Below, piece after piece: positions 39,700 through 47,603 of a stretch of 58,291 nt of DNA; the first letter of the stretch is position 1; every line of letters starts with the position of its first letter. Where the stretch lies: assembly GCA_009774145.1 (NCBI GenBank), contig VSND01000023.1:1-58291 (forward strand), read 5' to 3'. A program made the translations under genes and the position numbers. This DNA comes from Lachnospiraceae bacterium. Its GTDB lineage: Bacteria > Bacillota > Clostridia > Lachnospirales > Lachnospiraceae. The notes beneath the pieces were generated by a model that did not search any database, had not been told where the DNA came from, and saw nothing but the letters and a program-made list of their open reading frames with translations.

Positions 39700-42600
39700 T
39701 TACATCTGAGAGCCTGTATCCCGTTTTTTATCCACCCAGTCCACAGCAGCTGATCCGTTCTTCCTATATGCCATTCTGCCGCAGCCCTCAAACGCCCGTT
39801 CTTCTGTCGTCACTCCCTCCGGCGCCCAAACCTGCCGAAGCTCCCTGCAAAATGCAAAGGCCTCCCGTCCGATTCGCTTCAAAGTCGACGGCAGCCTTAC
39901 ATACTTCAGGCTGTGGCAGCGGTAAAACGCTCTCTCCGGGATCTCTTCCAGTCCTTCCGGCAGCAGAATCTCCTCCAGCGACATACAGTGTTCAAAGGCC
40001 CTGCTGCCCAGACGGCAGAATACTTCCGACAGTTCTGCTCTTTGCAGCACGCCGCAGCCGGAAAATGCCTGTGCCCCGATCTCCTCCACGCCGTCTGCAC
40101 CCCGCACCTCCCGAAGCCATCTGCAGCCGGCAAAGGCCCGTTTTCCGATCTTCTTTACCGTCTCCGGAAACTCAATCTCCGTCAGCAGATTGCCGTCCTC
40201 AAAAGCGCTGTCTCCGATGGCCGTAATCCCATGGGCAAGCCGCAGCCTGGAAATATTCCCAGTGCATTCCATCAGTACGCCGTCCGGATCCGTCTTAAAG
40301 CAGTTCATGCTGTCCAGCGCGGCCTGCCCTGCCGGAGGCGGCAGCTTCCGTTCTCTGTCAGAAAGTCCCGCAAACTGTACGCAGGATCCGTCCGCCAGTT
40401 CCATTTCCCGCAGATAAATGCAGTTTCGAAACGCATATTCTTCTACCCGTACCCGTTCGGACAGAAAACGGATCTTCCGGATGTCCAGCCCGCCGGCAAA
40501 CGCCCAGCCGCAGACCAGCCGCACATCCCCCGGCACAGTCACTTCTCCCGCGCAGCCGGAACCGTCCAGAAGCATGCGGTTTACCACCACCAGAGGATCC
40601 TTTTCCCGCTGCTGCAAGAGCCACTTTGTCCCATGAAACGCTCTGGCGCCAATATACTCCACACTTTTGGGAATCTCCACTTCCTCCAGCATCAGCACAT
40701 CCCGGAACACTTCTGCTTCGATCCGGCGGATCCCTTCCGGAATCTTAAGGAAACGCCCTGCACCCCGGTATCCGCAGAGCTTCGTCTCTTCTTCCACCGC
40801 AAAACAGCTGAATGCGCTGTGAAACAAAAGTCTCGCCGTCTCCGGAAGCCTTTCCGAACAGATGTCTGCATAAGCATGAAATTCCCATGTCTCTCCCCGG
40901 CAGACAATTCTCCGAAGGGAGGTACAGCCGCAAAGAGCATATTCATACAGATGAATCGTCCCTTTTTCTCCCGTCAGCACGATCTCTTCCAGCCTTCCGC
41001 AGTCCTCCAGGGCATGCGCCTCCAGACATGCCTCATCTCTGAATTCCATGGAAGTCAGACGGTCGCATCCTGCAAAGGCATAAGACCGTACCACATGGAC
41101 AACGCCGCTGGAAACCTGCTTGAGCGCCCTGCATCCGCTGAAGCAGTGAGACAGAACTGCTTTTGCCCGTTCAAAACGGCATGTCTCAAGCTCCCTGCAG
41201 TTTTCGAACAAACGTTCTGAAAGCATGGACAGATTCAGGATAACTGCTTCTTTCAGCGAGATACATCCGGCAAAAGCCGCCTTCCCCGCCTGCCAGGCAG
41301 CAGTCTCAACCCTCTGAAGACGGATGCATTTTTCAAAAGCGCGCCGTTCGATCCGCCGCAGCCCTTCCGGAAAATCCACCTCCAGAAGCCCGCTGCAGCC
41401 ATAAAAGGCGCCTTCTCCGATCCACTGCAGGCTTTCCGGCAGCCGGACTTTTGTGATCTCATGATTGCCGGCAAAGGCATAGGGGGCGATACCGCTCACT
41501 CCCTCCGGCAGGAAGATTTCTCCGCTGCCGCCGCCCGCAAGAAGAATTCCGCCGAAGACTGCTGCCCCGCCTTCTCTTCCCGTCAGATATCCGGTGTCCT
41601 CAAATGCCCGCTCACCGATCCATATCCCGTTCTTATGGTCCAAAACGCCCGGTTCCAGCATCCGGCAGCCCGCAAAGGCTTCCTTTCCGATCTGCTCAGC
41701 ATGATCCAGCCGGACTTTCTGAAGCTTTTGGCACCGGTAAAAGGCCCGCTCACCAATAAAACGCCATGGAACCATTCCCGCTCCCGATTCCCGTACCGTC
41801 TCCAGTTCTGTGCATCCGGAAAACACCTCCGCCTCCAGACGCTCCATACCGGGCGGCAGCCACACCCGTCTGAGATTTGTGCATCCTTTCCATGCCCCGG
41901 GACCGATCCACCGGATCCGGTCCGGCAGATACACTTCCGTTATGCTGTCATTGCCGTAAAAAGCGCCTCCTGCAATGATCTCGGTCGAAGGGTCCAGACA
42001 TACCGTGCCTTTCAGATTCCGCCCGTCCCAGAAAATACGTTCCTTTGTATCCGGTTCTTCCGGCTTTGCCTGCCTCTGTGTCCATCGGACCAGGAAGGGC
42101 GTCTTCTCCAGCGCAAATTTTCCGACGGACATCAAAGACTCCGGCACCGACACCCGTTCCAGGGCGGTGCAGCCATATGCCAGTTTGTCCGGAATATGCA
42201 GCAGCCCTTCCTCCAGTATCAGTGTCTTAAGCCTTATGCATCCGCCAAACACATCGGCTCCATACATTCTTCCGGTTCCGCCGATCTGCGCCCTTCTGAC
42301 ACCGCTTCCGGCAAATGCCAGACTTCCCACACATTCCGTATGAACCGGGAGCCTGACCTCCTTCAGTCCGCTGCACCGGTAAAATGCCATCTTTCCGATC
42401 CCCCGCAGGCTGTCCGGAAAGGCAATCTGTCTTAAGGATATGCAGCCGTAAAAAGCGCTTTCCTCGATCTCACAAAAGCCGTCCGGCAGGCACACTTCCC
42501 GAAGCGTCACACAATGACGGAACGTCCGTTCCTCTATCCGCCTGACCCCCATGGGAAGATGCATCCGGATCAGCTTGACGCAGTTTTCAAACGCTCCCGG

Positions 42601-43779
42601 TCCGATCCGCTCCAGCCCGTCCGGCAGCAGGATCGTCTGAAGCAGCAGACAGTCCCGGAAGGCTTCCGCACCGATCTGACAAACGCTGTCCGGCAGAAGC
42701 ACCCGGTCGATGGCCTCGTTGCCTGCAAAAGCCTCCTCTGCAATCCGCGTGATCCCCTCCGGAACCGCCACGCGGGATTCCGAACCGAGGTATTTCAGCA
42801 GAATCGTCCCGCTGATCCGGAAATTTCCCATGACCTGCCGGTAGATACTGCGGACTGTCTCCGGTACGTCTGTTTCGCCCAGACCTGCCAGACCCTCAAA
42901 CACATATTCCTTTTTGCCGCAGGTACGGACCGTCTTCAGGGAAGTACAGTTTTTGAATGCGTCCTCGTGAATCCGGACCGGATCTCCGTCAAAAACCACC
43001 GTCTCCAGATTGATGCAGTTTCGAAAAGCCCGGCTTCCAATCTCCTTTAAGGACTTCGGAAGTTTTACGGAAAGGATGCCCCGTTTGTCAAAAAAGCAGC
43101 TCTTTCCCAGCGTCTCAATCCCCTCCGGAATCTCCACATGCTTCAGATTGGTCAGAAAACGGATCAATGTCCTGCCTTCCAGATCCATCATCCGCAGGAT
43201 GTCCACTGCAATCAGCCGTACCAGTTCCGGTACCGGCTGCTCTCCCGCCACCGCCTCCACGGCATTGGGGATCACACAGCAGTTCCCTCCGGAAAATGCG
43301 ATCTCACAGAGCTTCCCGCATCCGGTGAACACGTCACAGATGCAGTCTTTCTGCAGCGCATCCGATATCTCGATCTTCCGGAGCAGCACGTCATTGACAA
43401 AGACCTGTCTGCCCAGCCGTTTCACGCCCGGCATCCGAACCTCTGTAAGACTGTCGCAGTACAGAAACGTACAGTCTGCAAGCTCTTCCACGGACAGCGG
43501 CAGGCTCACCCGCTTCAGCCCATGGCAGCGGTGAAACGCATAAGCGCCGATTCTGGACACCTGATCCGGAATCTGCACCTCTTCCAGTTTCCGGCAGCCT
43601 TTAAACGCATTTTCTCCGATGGTCCGAAGTGATTCCGGAAGTATTACTTTTTTCAGAGATACACATGCCTTGAACGCACCGTCCCCGATGGCATGTACCT
43701 GTTCCGGAACGGTAACGGTCTCGTCCCGTCCGGTGTATGAGATCAGCACTCCTTCTTCTGTCTGAAAACATCCCGTCAT
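39700..43779 (-). CDS. Giant BspA-type leucine-rich repeat protein, no signal peptide
   Basis: A 1,359-residue protein made almost entirely of LRR_5 (BspA-type) repeats of about 23 residues with the consensus IG..AF.GC..L..V.LP..L. Examples are LRTIGENAFKGCRKLEEVQI near the start and LEEIPERAFYRCHSLKYVRL near the end. Several insertions of 10-40 residues interrupt the array (TQRQAKPEEPDTKERIFWDG; RDPLVVVNRMLLDGSG-like caps). BspA proteins are normally exported and cell-wall linked, but this one starts MTGCFQTEEGVLISYTG with no hydrophobic leader and ends without LPxTG or a helix, so it appears cytoplasmic or uses another route. Long Gly-Cys-rich stretches are also unusual for an exported protein. 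Confidence 0.9.
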   Translation of the reverse strand: MTGCFQTEEGVLISYTGRDETVTVPEQVHAIGDGAFKACVSLKKVILPESLRTIGENAFKGCRKLEEVQIPDQVSRIGAYAFHRCHGLKRVSLPLSVEELADCTFLYCDSLTEVRMPGVKRLGRQVFVNDVLLRKIEISDALQKDCICDVFTGCGKLCEIAFSGGNCCVIPNAVEAVAGEQPVPELVRLIAVDILRMMDLEGRTLIRFLTNLKHVEIPEGIETLGKSCFFDKRGILSVKLPKSLKEIGSRAFRNCINLETVVFDGDPVRIHEDAFKNCTSLKTVRTCGKKEYVFEGLAGLGETDVPETVRSIYRQVMGNFRISGTILLKYLGSESRVAVPEGITRIAEEAFAGNEAIDRVLLPDSVCQIGAEAFRDCLLLQTILLPDGLERIGPGAFENCVKLIRMHLPMGVRRIEERTFRHCVTLREVCLPDGFCEIEESAFYGCISLRQIAFPDSLRGIGKMAFYRCSGLKEVRLPVHTECVGSLAFAGSGVRRAQIGGTGRMYGADVFGGCIRLKTLILEEGLLHIPDKLAYGCTALERVSVPESLMSVGKFALEKTPFLVRWTQRQAKPEEPDTKERIFWDGRNLKGTVCLDPSTEIIAGGAFYGNDSITEVYLPDRIRWIGPGAWKGCTNLRRVWLPPGMERLEAEVFSGCTELETVRESGAGMVPWRFIGERAFYRCQKLQKVRLDHAEQIGKEAFAGCRMLEPGVLDHKNGIWIGERAFEDTGYLTGREGGAAVFGGILLAGGGSGEIFLPEGVSGIAPYAFAGNHEITKVRLPESLQWIGEGAFYGCSGLLEVDFPEGLRRIERRAFEKCIRLQRVETAAWQAGKAAFAGCISLKEAVILNLSMLSERLFENCRELETCRFERAKAVLSHCFSGCRALKQVSSGVVHVVRSYAFAGCDRLTSMEFRDEACLEAHALEDCGRLEEIVLTGEKGTIHLYEYALCGCTSLRRIVCRGETWEFHAYADICSERLPETARLLFHSAFSCFAVEEETKLCGYRGAGRFLKIPEGIRRIEAEVFRDVLMLEEVEIPKSVEYIGARAFHGTKWLLQQREKDPLVVVNRMLLDGSGCAGEVTVPGDVRLVCGWAFAGGLDIRKIRFLSERVRVEEYAFRNCIYLREMELADGSCVQFAGLSDRERKLPPPAGQAALDSMNCFKTDPDGVLMECTGNISRLRLAHGITAIGDSAFEDGNLLTEIEFPETVKKIGKRAFAGCRWLREVRGADGVEEIGAQAFSGCGVLQRAELSEVFCRLGSRAFEHCMSLEEILLPEGLEEIPERAFYRCHSLKYVRLPSTLKRIGREAFAFCRELRQVWAPEGVTTEERAFEGCGRMAYRKNGSAAVDWVDKKRDTGSQM

Positions 43780-43874
43780 ACTCCTGCTCCCGTCCTTTCC
43801 ACTTCACGGTCCGTATCCCCGTCGCCCGCAAGGAACATATGTTCCGTGCAGGTCCAGAACCTTCTGTTTTTTCT

Positions 43875-44819
43875 CTACGATAGAAAGATCCGCTCCAGCA
43901 CTTCCTGAAGTTCCTCCAGACTGCCGCTTTTGTACAGATATTCCTTATACCGTTTTGTCCCCTTTCGCTTCTTCATCATGTAGGAAGCCAGCTTCCGCAT
44001 ATAGGTAAGCGTAAACGTCTCATCATAATACCGGCTGGTCAGTGCAAGCTGCTCCGTCACAATCTGAAACGCTGTTTTTTCACACGGTCTGCCGGTCAGC
44101 TCGCTGAAGATCCATGGATGCTCCAGCGCATAGCGTGCCGGCATCACGCCGTCCGCTCCCGTCCGGTCCATCATCCGCTCTGCATCCTCCACGGAACAGA
44201 TCCCGCCATTGGCGATCACCGGAATCGACACCGCCGCCTTTGCCTGCTCAATCTCTTCATAATATGGCTCTCCATCATACATCATGCTCCGGCTTCGCCC
44301 GTGGATGGAGATCAGATCCGCTCCGGACGCTTCGCACATCCGGGCAAATTCCGCCGTAAACATGGCGTCCTCCCGGATTCCGGTCCGAAATTTTACCGAT
44401 ACCGGTTTTCCGCTTTTCTTACAGCCCCGGATGATCGCCGATGCCCGCTTCGGATCCAGCATCAGGGCACTTCCTTCGCCGCTCTTAAACACATTCGGCA
44501 CCGGACATCCCATATTGATGTCTATTATGTCAAAATCTTTCAGCAGCTCACCGGCTGCCATCTGCTCCATCACTGCCGGAATCCCGCCCAGAAGCTGCAC
44601 CGCCCGGATCTTCTCCTCCTTCGTGGTAAACAGGAGCTTCTTTGTCGCCCGGTCTTTATATTTCAGCGCATTGGCGCTGACCATCTCCGTAAAACACAGA
44701 CCCGCTCCCATCTCATACGCCAGCATACGAAACGGATAGCAGGTATACCCGGCAAGGGGCGCCATAAACACATTGGAGGGCAGAAGCAGGCTGCCCAGTC
44801 GAATCTTTCTGATCTCCAT
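43875..44819 (-). CDS. tRNA-dihydrouridine synthase (DusB-like)
   Basis: A flavoprotein of 314 residues that reduces uridine to dihydrouridine in tRNA. The TIM barrel starts with FMAPLAGYTCYPFR; the catalytic cysteine is in INMGCPVPNVFKSGEGSAL, the flavin-binding parts are VKFRTGI, SIHGRSR and VIANGGI. The C-terminal helical tRNA-binding part follows. It lies directly downstream of the tRNA-Pro gene on the same strand, which may be coincidence. Typical size for the family. Confidence 0.93.
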   Translation of the reverse strand: MEIRKIRLGSLLLPSNVFMAPLAGYTCYPFRMLAYEMGAGLCFTEMVSANALKYKDRATKKLLFTTKEEKIRAVQLLGGIPAVMEQMAAGELLKDFDIIDINMGCPVPNVFKSGEGSALMLDPKRASAIIRGCKKSGKPVSVKFRTGIREDAMFTAEFARMCEASGADLISIHGRSRSMMYDGEPYYEEIEQAKAAVSIPVIANGGICSVEDAERMMDRTGADGVMPARYALEHPWIFSELTGRPCEKTAFQIVTEQLALTSRYYDETFTLTYMRKLASYMMKKRKGTKRYKEYLYKSGSLEELQEVLERIFLS

Positions 44820-44968
44820 CGCATCCCACTCCTGCCCTCTGTAAATTCCTGTCCTGTCAACGTTTTACAGAAAACTCTCCGGTTTTTCATCTTCAGATAT
44901 GAAAAAAGAGCGGCCAGCAACCTGAGCGCTCCATAACCTGCCTGTTTCTGCATCTTCTGACAAAAAAA

Positions 44969-45043
44969 TCGGGGTAACAGGATTCGAACCTGCGACCTCA
45001 CGGCCCCCAGCCGTGCGCTCTAGCCAAACTGAGCCATACCCCG
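44969..45043 (-). tRNA. tRNA-Pro (anticodon GGG)
   Basis: On the minus strand the acceptor arms CGGGGTA (45043-45037) and TACCCCG pair fully, and the T arm contains GGTTCGAATCC. The anticodon stem CACGG/CCGTG encloses CTGGGGG, giving anticodon GGG at 45008-45006. The 3' CCA is not encoded; the gene is followed by seven T residues. Length 75 nt. Confidence 0.95.
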
Positions 45044-45117
45044 ATAACGCTGATTATTATACCGTATTCATCCGGAAAATGCAATAGGAAATGCAAAACT
45101 TTTCAAACAGAATTATT

Positions 45118-45200
45118 TTGAACTTTTATTGAACTTTCTATTGAACTTTTTGTTTTCGCATGCTATACTGAATTGAACTTCAGGAAACAAAATTGAACTT
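45118..45200 (+). promoter_or_regulatory. Promoter with five TTGAACTT direct repeats
   Basis: TTGAACTT occurs five times in the same orientation, starting at 45118, 45129, 45141, 45173 and 45193, mostly close to whole helical turns apart. The third copy supplies the -35 (TTGAAC, 45141-45146), 17 nt from a TATACT -10 (45164-45169). Two copies flank it upstream and two lie downstream, between the promoter and the ribosome site. The product is an XRE-aminotransferase fusion, so the repeats are likely its own operator array. Confidence 0.8.
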
Positions 45201-45215
45201 ATACAGGAGATTGCC

Positions 45216-46742
45216 ATGCCAGACAAAACATTTGCAGAAAGACTGCGGGATTCCATGGTGCGCCAGAATATCAAACAGGTTGATCTGATCCGGATCGCCG
45301 CCGAACAGGGGGTCAAACTTGGAAAAAGCCATGTAAGCCAGTATGTAAGCGGTAAGACTGTTCCCCGGCCGGATATGATCCGCTTCCTGGCAGAAGCTCT
45401 GCAGGTAGACGAATTATGGCTGGGCGGCGACGGCGCAGCCGCCGGCAGCGACGCCGATGCGGCGTCTGCCGAACCATCCGGAAGCCATCCGGAAGATGTG
45501 GAGATAAAAGTATCAGGAGGAAAAACCATGCGGGAATTTAAGAAATCATCAAAACTGGACAATGTATTATATGACGTCAGAGGCCCTGTAGTCGAAGAAG
45601 CCCTTCGAATGGAAGAAGCCGGAACCCATGTGCTGAAGCTCAACATCGGAAATCCGGCCCCCTTCGGCTTCCGCACACCGGACGAAGTCATCTATGACAT
45701 GCGTCAGCAGCTGACGGAATGCGAGGGATATTCAGATGCCAGAGGACTTTTTTCTGCCAGAAAAGCAATCATGCAGTATGCACAGCTGAAGAACATACCG
45801 AATGTATCCATCGGAGATATCTACACCGGAAACGGCGTCAGTGAACTGATCAATATCTGCATGTCCGCTCTGCTTGATGACGGAGACGAGATTCTGATTC
45901 CCGCTCCGGATTATCCGCTCTGGACAGCCTGCGCAACTCTCTCAGGAGGAAAAGCGGTTCATTATATCTGCGACGAGCAGGCGGACTGGTATCCGGATAT
46001 CGACGACATCCGAAAAAAAATCAACGACCGCACAAAGGCCATCGTTCTTATCAATCCGAACAATCCTACCGGGGCGCTGTATCCGAAAGAAATCCTGCAG
46101 CAGATCGTTGACATCGCAAGAGAACATCAGCTCATTATCTTTTCAGATGAGATCTATGACCGGCTGGTCATGGACGGAGAAGAACACATTTCCATCGCTT
46201 CTCTCGCTCCTGATCTGTTCTGCGTGACGTTCAGCGGACTGTCCAAATCCCATATGATCGCAGGCTTCCGCATCGGCTGGATGATCTTAAGCGGCAACAA
46301 GGATATGGCAAAAGACTATATCGAAGGACTCAACATGCTTTCAAATATGCGGCTCTGTTCCAATGTACCGGCTCAGTCTATCGTGCAGACCTCCCTGGGC
46401 GGACACCAGAGTGTAAATGACTATATTATCCCCGGCGGCAGGATCTATGAACAGCGGGAATATATCTATAAAGCACTGGTTGACATTCCGGGAATCAGCG
46501 TCGTAAAACCCAAAGCGGCTTTTTACATTTTCCCGAAGCTGGATGTGAAGAAATTCAATATTCTGGATGACGAAAGATTCGCTCTGGATCTGTTAAAACA
46601 GAAAAAACTTCTGATCGTCCATGGAAGCGGCTTCAACTGGAAGGAACCGGATCACTTCCGTATCGTGTACCTGCCCCGTGTGGAGGTTCTGGAAGATGCC
46701 ATGGATAAGCTTTCCTCTTTCCTGGCCGGATACCACCAGTAA
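45216..46742 (+). CDS. XRE DNA-binding domain fused to class I/II aminotransferase
   Basis: A 508-residue fusion. Residues 1-72 form an XRE-type helix-turn-helix (IKQVDLIRIAAEQG, KSHVSQYVSGKTVPRPDMIR). Residues 73-104 are an Ala/Gly/Asp/Ser-rich linker. Residues 105-508 are a full-length AlaT-like fold-type I aminotransferase: PAPDYPLW, INPNNPTGALYP, SDEIYDRL, and the PLP lysine K344 in GLSKSHMIAGFRIGW. Alanine/valine-pyruvate type activity is the nearest guess. MocR/PdxR regulators join a GntR domain to an aminotransferase that no longer turns over; here the DNA-binding part is a different family and the catalytic lysine is kept. The start follows AGGAGA. A second, better start site lies inside at 45528. 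Confidence 0.9.
   Translation: MPDKTFAERLRDSMVRQNIKQVDLIRIAAEQGVKLGKSHVSQYVSGKTVPRPDMIRFLAEALQVDELWLGGDGAAAGSDADAASAEPSGSHPEDVEIKVSGGKTMREFKKSSKLDNVLYDVRGPVVEEALRMEEAGTHVLKLNIGNPAPFGFRTPDEVIYDMRQQLTECEGYSDARGLFSARKAIMQYAQLKNIPNVSIGDIYTGNGVSELINICMSALLDDGDEILIPAPDYPLWTACATLSGGKAVHYICDEQADWYPDIDDIRKKINDRTKAIVLINPNNPTGALYPKEILQQIVDIAREHQLIIFSDEIYDRLVMDGEEHISIASLAPDLFCVTFSGLSKSHMIAGFRIGWMILSGNKDMAKDYIEGLNMLSNMRLCSNVPAQSIVQTSLGGHQSVNDYIIPGGRIYEQREYIYKALVDIPGISVVKPKAAFYIFPKLDVKKFNILDDERFALDLLKQKKLLIVHGSGFNWKEPDHFRIVYLPRVEVLEDAMDKLSSFLAGYHQ
45515..45530 (+). promoter_or_regulatory. Internal ribosome site and start codon in the fusion gene
   Basis: AGGAGG at 45515-45520 stands 7 nt before an in-frame ATG (45528-45530, Met105), exactly at the boundary between linker and aminotransferase. 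Initiation here would give a 404-residue enzyme, the normal AlaT size, without the DNA-binding domain. This consensus is stronger than the AGGAGA at the full-length start. Confidence 0.75.
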
Positions 46743-46770
46743 CAGACAGTCGTCCAAAATTACCGGAACA

Positions 46771-46815
46771 AAACACGAAGGGTCTGCAGATTTAGTCTGC
46801 AGACCCTTCGTGTTT
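46771..46815. terminator. Bidirectional terminator
   Basis: A perfect 20-bp stem, 46771-46790 with 46796-46815, has a 5-nt loop. It begins AAACACG and ends CGTGTTT, and serves the convergent aminotransferase fusion and HAD genes. Confidence 0.88.
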
Positions 46816-46835
46816 CCGGCCTTTCAAACATTCCG

Positions 46836-47522
46836 TCATCCTTTCAAAGAATTATTCTGTACATATGCAGGCACCGACAGATCCATCCTCAACAATTCCT
46901 TAAAATTATTCACATACCAGTCGCTGTGTCTTCTGACGGTCTCCTGATCCGGTTCCGAGCTTTCATACACACCGATGGTCAGAAATCCTGCTTCCTTTGC
47001 AGTCTTCAGCGCAAACGCCGCATCTTCCGCCACCACGCACCCAGACACAGAGGTCCCGAACTTTTCCGCTGCCAGCTCGTAGACTGCCGGACTGGTCTTC
47101 CCGGCTCCCACCATCCCGCAGTCCACCATAAAATCAAAACAGGACAGCACACCGTTCCTCGCAAGCGCCGGTCTTCCAAGCTCCGCCGAGGAAGCAGTCG
47201 CCACGCACATGCGGACCCCCTGCTCCTTCAGATGGAAAAGATACTCTTTTACCCCCGGCTTCAGCGGGATATCCTCTGCATAATGTTTTCCGATCCTTGT
47301 ACAAAGTTCCTGTACGATCTTCTCCGCCGGCTCTTTCAGTGAAAATTTTTCCTTCAGCCAGATGCCGGATTCCTGTATGGACATGGCAGACATCTCCTGA
47401 TTCAGATCCGCCGTGGCTTCTATACCAAATACTCCCAGAAATTCCGGTACCAGGCGGTCCCAGTAAGGAATCGAATCCATCAGTGTCCCGTCCATGTCAA
47501 ATATCGCAAATTGAAATTTCAT
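46836..47522 (-). CDS. HAD-family phosphatase (beta-phosphoglucomutase-like)
   Basis: A 228-residue haloacid-dehalogenase hydrolase. Motif I is FDMDGTLMDS (nucleophile and acid/base Asp), motif II lies in VATAS, motif III is the lysine in GAGKTSPAVYEL, and motif IV is VVAEDAAFAL. The four-helix cap between residues 15 and 80 places it with the beta-phosphoglucomutase / phosphoglycolate phosphatase group. The ATG at 47522 has GGAGATACAAG before it; the longer frame lacks a site. Substrate cannot be read; monocistronic. Confidence 0.88.
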   Translation of the reverse strand: MKFQFAIFDMDGTLMDSIPYWDRLVPEFLGVFGIEATADLNQEMSAMSIQESGIWLKEKFSLKEPAEKIVQELCTRIGKHYAEDIPLKPGVKEYLFHLKEQGVRMCVATASSAELGRPALARNGVLSCFDFMVDCGMVGAGKTSPAVYELAAEKFGTSVSGCVVAEDAAFALKTAKEAGFLTIGVYESSEPDQETVRRHSDWYVNNFKELLRMDLSVPAYVQNNSLKG

Positions 47523-47603
47523 CTTGTATCTCCATGTTTCCTTCTCTTCGCTGTCGATATATCCTGTGATCACTACGTTGGCCCCACAGAAAGTTTTTGA
47601 AAA

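Noticed and set aside
44969..45043. tRNA-Pro as attachment site of an integrated element
   Set aside because: I saw no second copy of the tRNA 3' end and no integrase gene in the window; flanking genes are ordinary.
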